From the NCBI RefSeq assembly GCF_900060185.1, contig NZ_FIZY01000004.1, positions 62,001 to 126,000 of the forward strand: DNA of 64,000 nt. The letters run 5' to 3'. The position numbers were made by a program, and so were the translations under genes. The notes under the pieces are model-generated. The model had not been told where the DNA came from, made no database searches, and saw only the letters and a list, made by a program, of their open reading frames with translations. This DNA is from Grimontia marina. Lineage in GTDB: Bacteria > Pseudomonadota > Gammaproteobacteria > Enterobacterales > Vibrionaceae. How positions within the stretch are numbered: the first letter of the stretch is position 1; each line of letters starts with the position of its first letter. This document shows, piece after piece, positions 57,959-64,000 of the stretch.

Positions 57959-59113
57959 ATGGCTAAACACCTGTTTACTTCTGAGTCAGTGTCAGAAGGT
58001 CATCCAGACAAAATCGCAGACCAGATTTCAGACGCCGTTCTTGACGCGATTCTGGAACAGGATCCAAAAGCACGCGTAGCCTGTGAGACTTACGTGAAAA
58101 CCGGCATGGTGATGGTTGGTGGTGAAATCACGACATCAGCATGGGTTGATATCGAAGAGCTGACCCGCGAAACCGTTCGTGAAATCGGCTACGTACACTC
58201 AGATATGGGTTTTGACGCGGATTCATGTGCAGTTCTGAACACCATCGGTAAACAGTCACCAGACATCAACCAAGGCGTTGATAAAACTGACCCTAAAGAG
58301 CAGGGCGCAGGCGACCAAGGCATCATGTTCGGTTACGCATGTAACGAAACTGATGTATTGATGCCAGCACCAATCACATACTCTCACCGTTTGGTTCAAC
58401 GTCAGGCAGAAGTTCGCAAGAACGGCACGCTGCCTTGGCTACGTCCGGATGCTAAATCTCAGGTTACCTTCCAGTACGACCAAGGTAAGATCGTGGGCAT
58501 TGATGCGGTTGTTCTGTCCACCCAGCACTGTGACAGCATCTCTACGCCAGACCTGCGCGAAGCGGTAATGGAAGAGATTATCAAGCCAGTACTGCCTGCA
58601 GAGTGGCTGAACAAAGACACCAACTTCTTCATCAACCCAACTGGCCGTTTCGTTATCGGTGGCCCAATGGGTGACTGTGGTCTGACTGGTCGTAAGATCA
58701 TCGTTGATACCTATGGCGGCGCTGCTCGTCACGGTGGCGGTGCATTCTCGGGTAAAGATCCATCAAAAGTTGACCGTTCAGCGGCATACGCAGCGCGCTA
58801 CGTAGCAAAGAACATCGTTGCTGCAGGCATGGCAGACCGCTGTGAAATCCAGCTGTCTTACGCTATCGGTGTTGCTGATCCAACGTCTATCATGGTGGAA
58901 ACCTTCGGTACCGAGAAAGTGTCTCACGACATCATCATTGAAGCAGTTCGCCAGCACTTCGACTTACGCCCTTACGGCCTACAGGAAATGCTGGACCTGC
59001 TGCAACCTATCTATAAGAAGACAGCAGCTTACGGTCACTTCGGTCGAGAAGAGTTCCCTTGGGAAAAGACCGACAAAGTGGCAGCACTGCGCGATTTCGC
59101 TCAAATCAAGTAA
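57959..59113 (+). CDS. metK: S-adenosylmethionine synthase
   Basis: Makes SAM from methionine and ATP. It has 384 residues with the N-terminal [21 protein letters not shown] (metal and ATP site), [12 protein letters not shown] (signature 1) and [16 protein letters not shown] (signature 2). Length equals E. coli MetK. SAM from this enzyme feeds the methyltransferases in the window. It has MetJ boxes upstream and a strong terminator downstream. Confidence 0.98.
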   Translation: MAKHLFTSESVSEGHPDKIADQISDAVLDAILEQDPKARVACETYVKTGMVMVGGEITTSAWVDIEELTRETVREIGYVHSDMGFDADSCAVLNTIGKQSPDINQGVDKTDPKEQGAGDQGIMFGYACNETDVLMPAPITYSHRLVQRQAEVRKNGTLPWLRPDAKSQVTFQYDQGKIVGIDAVVLSTQHCDSISTPDLREAVMEEIIKPVLPAEWLNKDTNFFINPTGRFVIGGPMGDCGLTGRKIIVDTYGGAARHGGGAFSGKDPSKVDRSAAYAARYVAKNIVAAGMADRCEIQLSYAIGVADPTSIMVETFGTEKVSHDIIIEAVRQHFDLRPYGLQEMLDLLQPIYKKTAAYGHFGREEFPWEKTDKVAALRDFAQIK

Positions 59114-59128
59114 TCGCAATCTGCATGC

Positions 59129-59156
59129 AAAAGGGAAGCTCAGGCTTCCCTTTTTT
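59129..59156 (+). terminator. Terminator of metK
   Basis: AAAAGGGAAGC-TCAG-GCTTCCCTTTTTT, 15 bp after the metK stop. Confidence 0.93.
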
Positions 59157-59202
59157 GTTTCTGTTCCCTACCCTGTCGGCTCTGGAATCCAAACCGCCGA
59201 AT

Positions 59203-59694
59203 ATGAACGAACTCCACTATCGTCTTACCCAGCGCGTCAGCGAATGCATCACTCAGGCTAACAAACAGCTTGGGAGTGACTTTGCTGTGCCTGCCATTCG
59301 GTTTGATATTCGTGGGAAAACGGCAGGAATGGCATTGCTTCAACGCTGGCAACTCAGGTTTAACCCGGTATTGCTGGAAGAAAACATTCAGGCGTTTTTT
59401 GACGAAGTGGTGCCTCATGAAATCAGTCATCTGATTGTCTATGCCCGTTTTGGAAAAGTGCGGCCACACGGCAAAGAGTGGCAGTCGGTGATGTCACAGG
59501 TGTTTGGTGTCGCCCCAAAAACCACACATAACTTTGATATCAGCTCTGTTCAAGGTAAAACCTTTACCTACCAGTGTGCCTGCGACCACATTGAGCTTTC
59601 TGTGCGACGTCACAACAAGGTTCAGCGCGACCAGGTTCAATACGTTTGCCGTCGTTGCAAACAACCTCTCACCTTCACCTCGCAATCTGCATAA
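59203..59694 (+). CDS. sprT: SprT-family zinc metalloprotease-like protein
   Basis: A 163-residue protein (E. coli SprT has 165). The zincin motif HEISH (about residues 71-75) is in VPHEISHLIVYARFG. A C-terminal zinc-ribbon has CACDH and CRRC. It is distantly related to the human DNA-protein crosslink protease SPRTN; the bacterial role is not settled. The ATG at 59203 gives the family length, but there is no good ribosome site before it. Place between metK and endA is conserved. Confidence 0.9.
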   Translation: MNELHYRLTQRVSECITQANKQLGSDFAVPAIRFDIRGKTAGMALLQRWQLRFNPVLLEENIQAFFDEVVPHEISHLIVYARFGKVRPHGKEWQSVMSQVFGVAPKTTHNFDISSVQGKTFTYQCACDHIELSVRRHNKVQRDQVQYVCRRCKQPLTFTSQSA

Positions 59695-59809
59695 GCAATA
59701 TTGCACTTATCAACAAACTATTCAATTAACACTAATTTAGTGAGATTTATCTCGCAATAGTCTGTAATAATCAAACTACATAATTCCAACGCTGAGCGCT
59801 AAACACATC

Positions 59810-60517
59810 ATGAGAACATTTTTGATGCTGCTTTCAGCACTGCTGATCCCCTCAATGACGTCAGCGGCTGAGCATCCGCAATCCTTCAGTAAAGCCAAAC
59901 GTATCGCGCAAAAAATTTATCAGGACTACCCCACTTCATTTTACTGTGGCTGTGACATTGAATGGCAGGGTAAAAAAGGTGTGCCCGATTTTTCAGAGTG
60001 CGGCTATCAGGTCCGCAAACAGGAAAAGCGTGCCAACCGTATTGAATGGGAGCATGTGGTTCCAGCTTGGCAATTTGGCCACCAGCGCCAATGCTGGCAA
60101 GAAGGTGGACGCAAGAACTGCACCCGCAATGATGTCTCTTTCAAACTGATGGAAGCTGACCTGCACAACCTTGTACCAGCCATTGGTGAAGTGAACGGCG
60201 ACCGCTCTAACTTCCGCTTCTCACAATGGAATGGCAACGACGGTGCTTTCTACGGCCAGTGCTCGGCCAAAGTGAACTTCAAGCAACGCGTTTTTGAACC
60301 GCCTGCAGAGAGTCGTGGTGCGATTGCTCGTATTTATAAGTACATGAACAAGCAGTATGATTTTCGTTTAGCATCCGCTCAGAAAAAGCTGATGGATGCC
60401 TGGGACAAAACCTATCCGGTCAACCAGTGGGAGTGTGAGCGCGACCGCCGCATCGCCCGCGAGCAAGGCAATCACAATCCTTTTGTGCAAGCTTCCTGCG
60501 AAAAGGCCGGTCTATAA
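59810..60517 (+). CDS. endA: Endonuclease I (periplasmic/extracellular DNase)
   Basis: Non-specific DNase of the EndA/Vvn/Dns family, 235 residues. Signal peptide residues 1-19 (cleavage near TSAAEH). Mature part: cysteines in FYCGCDIEW and FSECGYQ that form disulfides, the catalytic region [13 protein letters not shown] with the His, and metal-binding residues in [18 protein letters not shown]. Vibrio Dns proteins of this type also limit natural transformation. It probably has its own promoter in the 115-bp AT-rich gap. Confidence 0.95.
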   Translation: MRTFLMLLSALLIPSMTSAAEHPQSFSKAKRIAQKIYQDYPTSFYCGCDIEWQGKKGVPDFSECGYQVRKQEKRANRIEWEHVVPAWQFGHQRQCWQEGGRKNCTRNDVSFKLMEADLHNLVPAIGEVNGDRSNFRFSQWNGNDGAFYGQCSAKVNFKQRVFEPPAESRGAIARIYKYMNKQYDFRLASAQKKLMDAWDKTYPVNQWECERDRRIAREQGNHNPFVQASCEKAGL

Positions 60518-60592
60518 CTCGGCACCGGACTACTGACTACAGGCAGCAGCGTGATACACTGCTGCCTATTGTTATTCACTCATGAAAACACC

Positions 60593-61324
60593 ATGCGTAT
60601 CCCAAGAATTTTTCATCCTGAATCCTTGTCGGGCACAGGCCGTGTTGCGCTGAGCGGAGACGCAGCCAATCACGTCGGCCGTGTGCTTCGTATGCAGACA
60701 GGTCAGGAAGTACTGTTGTTTGATGGTCACGGCGCAGAGTTCCCTGCCGTGATTGCCGAGTCAGGTAAAAAATCAGTCAGTGTAGACATTGTTGAGCGTG
60801 TGGAACGCAGCATCGAATCACCGCTGGATTTGCACTTGGGTCAGGTCATCAGCCGCGGCGACAAGATGGAATTCACCATCCAGAAATCCGTGGAACTGGG
60901 CGTCAACGTCATCACCCCCCTGATCTCCGAACGTTGTGGTGTGAAACTCAATGCAGAACGTTTCGACAAAAAGCTGTACCAATGGCAGAAGATCGCGATT
61001 GCAGCCTGTGAGCAGTGTGGCCGTAATGTGGTGCCGGAAATCCGCCCTGTAATGTCGCTGGATGGGTGGATGCAGGAGACATTCGACGGGATGAAGCTGA
61101 ACCTTCACCCACGCGCAAAATACTCAATCAATACCCTACCTGAGCCAGTTAGCCGCGTACGACTGCTGATTGGCCCTGAAGGCGGCCTGTCATCAGAAGA
61201 AATTGAGCGAACCCGCGAGTTCGGGTTTGAGGAAATACTATTGGGGCCACGTGTTCTGCGCACTGAAACCGCAGCACTGACGGCAATCACTGCCCTGCAG
61301 GTTCGCTTTGGCGATCTGGGTTAA
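60593..61324 (+). CDS. rsmE: 16S rRNA (uracil-1498-N3) methyltransferase RsmE
   Basis: SPOUT-class methyltransferase, 243 residues. It has an N-terminal PUA-like domain ([19 protein letters not shown]) and a C-terminal knotted SAM domain with [15 protein letters not shown] and [16 protein letters not shown]. The ATG at 60593 is the family start; an in-frame earlier codon would add a hydrophobic stub. It is followed by gshB after 29 bp. Confidence 0.96.
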   Translation: MRIPRIFHPESLSGTGRVALSGDAANHVGRVLRMQTGQEVLLFDGHGAEFPAVIAESGKKSVSVDIVERVERSIESPLDLHLGQVISRGDKMEFTIQKSVELGVNVITPLISERCGVKLNAERFDKKLYQWQKIAIAACEQCGRNVVPEIRPVMSLDGWMQETFDGMKLNLHPRAKYSINTLPEPVSRVRLLIGPEGGLSSEEIERTREFGFEEILLGPRVLRTETAALTAITALQVRFGDLG

Positions 61325-61353
61325 CGGCGACCTCAGTTAATAAGGATAAATTA

Positions 61354-62301
61354 ATGATCAAACTGGGCGTAGTGATGGATCCAATCGAGTCCATCAACAT
61401 CAAAAAAGACTCCTCCTTTGCCATGATGCTGGAAGCGCAAAAGCGCGGCTGGGAAATTCATTACATGCAAATGAATGATCTGTCTTTAGAGCAAGGCAAA
61501 GCGCTGGCGCGCACCAAGATTGTCTCGCTGGAAGAAAACCCGGAGAAATGGTTTGAGGTGGTCAGCGAACAGGAAATCGCACTGGCCGATCTCGACGCTG
61601 TGTTGATGCGTAAAGACCCGCCGTTTGATACCGAATACATCTACGCGACTTACATTCTAGAGCGCGCGGAAGTGGAAGGTTGTCTTATCGTTAACAAACC
61701 GCAGAGCCTGCGTGACTGTAACGAAAAGCTGTTCACTGCTTGGTTCCCAGAGTACACACCAACCACGCTGGTCACCCGTCGTGCAGATCAAATCAAAGCA
61801 TTTCAGGAAAAACACGGCGACGTGATCCTGAAACCTTTGGATGGCATGGGCGGCTCGTCTATTTTCCGTGTGAAGCAGGGCGATCCTAACCTGTCAGTGA
61901 TCATCGAAACACTGACCAGCCTTGGCAACAACTACTGCATGGCACAGACGTTTGTGCCAGACATCAGCAGTGGCGACAAACGTATTCTGGTGGTAGATGG
62001 TGAGCCTATGCCTTACTGTCTGGCCCGTATTCCAGCCAAAGGCGAAACCCGTGGCAATCTAGCAGCAGGCGGCCGTGGTGAAGCACGCCCACTCAGCGAC
62101 ACTGACTGGGCAATTGCCCATGCAGTGGCACCAACGCTGAAAGAGAAAGGCCTGATCTTCGTAGGTTTGGACATCATTGGTGACAAGTTGACCGAAATTA
62201 ACGTGACCAGCCCGACTTGTATCCGTGAAATTGAAGCTGCATTTGATATCAATATCAGTGGCAAATTAATGGATGCCATCGAAGTTCGCCTGCAAAAATA
62301 A
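61354..62301 (+). CDS. gshB: Glutathione synthetase
   Basis: ATP-grasp ligase that adds glycine to gamma-glutamylcysteine. It has 315 residues with LGVVMDPIESI at the N-terminus, the ATP-grasp lid LKPLDGMGGSSIFRV, RGNLAAGGRGEA and the metal site GLDIIGDKLTEINVTSPT. AAGGA lies 8 bases before the ATG. It is probably in one transcript with rsmE and yqgE. Confidence 0.98.
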   Translation: MIKLGVVMDPIESINIKKDSSFAMMLEAQKRGWEIHYMQMNDLSLEQGKALARTKIVSLEENPEKWFEVVSEQEIALADLDAVLMRKDPPFDTEYIYATYILERAEVEGCLIVNKPQSLRDCNEKLFTAWFPEYTPTTLVTRRADQIKAFQEKHGDVILKPLDGMGGSSIFRVKQGDPNLSVIIETLTSLGNNYCMAQTFVPDISSGDKRILVVDGEPMPYCLARIPAKGETRGNLAAGGRGEARPLSDTDWAIAHAVAPTLKEKGLIFVGLDIIGDKLTEINVTSPTCIREIEAAFDINISGKLMDAIEVRLQK

Positions 62302-62411
62302 CCGCACGGCAAACCGGGCGAAACTGCTCGCCCGGATCTGACATTCTGCAGCTTACTGCTCATAATGAAAGTAGGCTCATACGCAATGAAGGGCGCAATG
62401 TGGAAGACACA

Positions 62412-62975
62412 GTGAATTTAAAAAATCATTTCTTGGTCGCAATGCCCAGCATGGCTGATGAACGCTTCCAGCAAAGTGTCGTTTATATGTGCGAACATAA
62501 CGAAGATGGCGCCATGGGACTGGTGATCAACCAACCTATCAATATCTCCATTGCCAACATGCTGGATCAAATCGAGGTAGAGCGTGAACAGGATGTTACC
62601 CATCCGGTCAGCCTTGACCAGCCCGTGCTTTTCGGCGGTCCAGTTTCGGAAGATCGAGGCTTCGTCCTGCACAAGAATCCGAAGCTTTTCGGCTCGAGTG
62701 TTCAGCTTTCTGATGAGCTGACCGTGACGACATCCAAAGACATTCTCAGTATCTTGGGAACCACTGAGGAGCCCGAGCAATTCATTGTTGCGCTTGGCTA
62801 CGCGGGTTGGGATGCTGGTCAATTGGAGCAGGAATTGGCAGAGAACAGTTGGCTGACCATAGAAGCGGACCCCAAAGTCATTTTCGAAACCCCCATCAAC
62901 GAGCGCTGGGAAAAAGCCCTCAAGCAGATGGGCATAGACGCCTTAAACCTGTCCACAGACATTGGACACGCATAA
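62412..62975 (+). CDS. yqgE: YqgE/AlgH family protein
   Basis: A UPF0301 protein of unknown biochemical role; in some species it affects alginate or stress genes. The 187 residues from a GTG at 62412 (MNLKNHFLVAMPSM) equal E. coli YqgE in length, with GGAAG 5 bases before. A GTG four codons earlier (62400, with GAAGGG) is a close rival. Motifs: VYMCEHNEDGAMGLVINQP and FGGPVSEDRGFVLH. It is followed by ruvX after 9 bp, a conserved pair. Confidence 0.92.
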   Translation: MNLKNHFLVAMPSMADERFQQSVVYMCEHNEDGAMGLVINQPINISIANMLDQIEVEREQDVTHPVSLDQPVLFGGPVSEDRGFVLHKNPKLFGSSVQLSDELTVTTSKDILSILGTTEEPEQFIVALGYAGWDAGQLEQELAENSWLTIEADPKVIFETPINERWEKALKQMGIDALNLSTDIGHA

Positions 62976-62984
62976 GAGTTTTCC

Positions 62985-63416
62985 ATGAGTAACATTCAAA
63001 CAGTGCTGGGCTTTGATTACGGCACAAAAAGCATCGGTGTGGCTATTGGTCAGGCCATTACCGGCACTGCCCGTCCGCTTAAAGCTATCAAAGCAAAAGA
63101 TGGCATCCCAAGCTGGGAAATCATTGAAGCCATTTTGAAAGAGTGGACACCGGATCTGGTCGTCGTGGGTTTACCCTTGGATTTACACGGCGGCGAATTG
63201 GAAACCATTACACCCCGCGCCCGTAAATTTGCCAACCGTCTGAAAGGCCGTTTTGGCGTGAATGTGGAATTGCATGACGAGCGTCTGACCACGACAGAAG
63301 CACGTTCTTCCCTTTTCGAATACGGCGGCTATAAAGCACTGGGCAAAGGGGAAATCGATAGCCAGTCAGCGGTCATCATTGTTGAAAGCTGGTTTGAAAA
63401 CCAATACGGTGAATGA
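62985..63416 (+). CDS. ruvX: Putative pre-16S rRNA nuclease / Holliday junction resolvase RuvX (YqgF)
   Basis: RNase H-fold nuclease of 143 residues. It has [14 protein letters not shown] (8-21, first Asp), [15 protein letters not shown], and DERLTTTEA plus the C-terminal [10 protein letters not shown] that carry the other acids. It is essential in many bacteria for 5' end maturation of 16S rRNA; Holliday junction activity was proposed by fold. It is the last gene of the rsmE-gshB-yqgE-ruvX series. Confidence 0.95.
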   Translation: MSNIQTVLGFDYGTKSIGVAIGQAITGTARPLKAIKAKDGIPSWEIIEAILKEWTPDLVVVGLPLDLHGGELETITPRARKFANRLKGRFGVNVELHDERLTTTEARSSLFEYGGYKALGKGEIDSQSAVIIVESWFENQYGE

Positions 63417-63418
63417 AC

Positions 63419-63448
63419 GAAAAGCGCACTCAGGCGCTTTTCTTTTAT
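63419..63448. terminator. Terminator between convergent ruvX and pilU
   Basis: GAAAAGCGC-ACTCAGG-GCGCTTTTC then TTTTA, two bases past the ruvX stop. The stem is also T-rich read from the pilU side. Confidence 0.85.
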
Positions 63449-63463
63449 CTGTGAACCACAACT

Positions 63464-64000
63464 TTATTTACTCCCCTCAATGCTGACATTCGCCAGCGAA
63501 AGTCCGCCAGAGGATTGCTCAGCCATTTTCATCATCAGTTTGAGATCATTTCGCGAGTCCGCGTGGTGGAGTGCTTCGTCTTTAGAAACCTTGCCCGCCT
63601 GAAACAACTCAAACAGGGATTGGTCAAAGGTACACATTCCCGCGTTCTTGCCTTTGCGGATCGTTTCTTTCAGCTCATGCAGTTCACCACGGCGAATCAG
63701 ATCCGACACATGGGAAGTATTAAGCAGAAGCTCGTATGCGCCATGACGTCCGATACCACTGACGTCTGGCACCAGTTGCTGGGCCAGAATACCGCGAAGG
63801 TTGAGCGACAAATCAAACAGGAACTGTTCGCGACGCTCTTTCGGTACCAAATGAAGCACCCTTTCCAGTGCCTGATTGGCATTGTTGGCGTGTAAGGTTG
63901 CGATACAAAGGTGACCGGTTTCAGCAAACTGCATGGCATATTCCATGGTTTCCTGGGTTCGGATTTCACCAATCATGATCATATCCGGCGCCTGACGCAG
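63464..64000 (-). CDS. pilU: Type IV pilus retraction ATPase PilU (5' part outside window)
   Basis: C-terminal 178 residues of a PilT-family secretion ATPase; the frame is open to the window edge (LRQAPDMIMIGEIR, Walker B with Glu). The AIRAGE-like His box is ETGHLCIATLHANNANQALER. The end, SLFELFQAGKVSKDEALHHADSRNDLKLMMKM, resembles PilU more than PilT (PilT lacks HADSxNDL). In vibrios pilT and pilU are adjacent, with pilU nearest to ruvX/yqgE, which also fits. Confidence 0.9.
   Translation of the reverse strand: MRQAPDMIMIGEIRTQETMEYAMQFAETGHLCIATLHANNANQALERVLHLVPKERREQFLFDLSLNLRGILAQQLVPDVSGIGRHGAYELLLNTSHVSDLIRRGELHELKETIRKGKNAGMCTFDQSLFELFQAGKVSKDEALHHADSRNDLKLMMKMAEQSSGGLSLANVSIEGSK

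Overview
The window is a continuous stretch of a gammaproteobacterial chromosome of about 50% GC by eye. Gene content and order point to Vibrionaceae: relA-rlmD-barA, rpoE-rseABC-lepA-lepB-rnc-era-recO-pdxJ-acpS, epd-pgk-fbaA, and metK-sprT-endA-rsmE-gshB-yqgE-ruvX-pilU. A Grimontia/Enterovibrio-like member is my best guess, but this rests on gene order and protein resemblance recalled from memory, not on a search. No rRNA, tRNA, CRISPR array or prophage was seen.

Layout. (1) 1-2348: ubiH (5' end outside the window) and ubiI, two flavin hydroxylases of ubiquinone synthesis. (2) 2366-3248: a complete IS5-family element lying in a cluster of CCTAGG-containing repeats. (3) 3443-11068, minus strand: eno, pyrG, mazG, relA, rlmD. 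(4) 11256-14000: barA, the hybrid sensor kinase. (5) 14064-32058: an apparently complete aryl polyene (APE) pigment cluster inserted between barA and acpS. Its long plus-strand operon runs apeC to apeR with mostly overlapping genes and includes an ammonia lyase gene. A divergent minus-strand arm encodes a small lipoprotein, a SAM methyltransferase and a halogenase-like flavoprotein. (6) 32133-41087, minus strand: acpS, pdxJ, recO, era, rnc, lepB, lepA, rseC, rseB, rseA, rpoE, with a good sigma-E promoter match upstream of rpoE. (7) 41514-48778: nadB, a chemoreceptor, ygfX-sdhE, ygfZ, a YbaK-type deacylase, a LysR regulator broken by a frameshift exactly inside a perfect 17-bp inverted repeat, and a small unknown protein. 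(8) 48864-51486: a solitary gcvH and two tandem MscS-type channels. (9) 51844-57572, minus strand: fbaA, pgk, epd, tkt. (10) 57959-64000: metK (with MetJ boxes), sprT, endA, rsmE, gshB, yqgE, ruvX and, convergent, the 3' part of pilU.

How the APE genes fit together: ApeH activates a hydroxyaryl starter and loads it on the carrier proteins ApeE/ApeF. The ketosynthases ApeO (with the Cys-less ApeC) and ApeR elongate it, ApeQ reduces, and ApeI/ApeP (which carry complementary halves of a hotdog active site) dehydrate to the conjugated polyene. ApeK, ApeD and the two-domain ApeJ probably release the product and attach it to a lipid anchor. ApeL (LolA-like), ApeM (MMPL/RND exporter) and ApeN (lipoprotein) probably move it to the outer membrane. 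The methyltransferase and halogenase-like enzyme are candidate head-group tailoring enzymes. AcpS, encoded next door, could supply phosphopantetheine.

The most interesting points are the lysR frameshift in a perfect palindrome (consistent with template-switch mutagenesis), the halogenase-like enzyme and ammonia lyase of the APE locus, the 9-bp inverted repeat in the APE control region, the IS/CCTAGG repeat area, and the palindrome in front of the lone gcvH.
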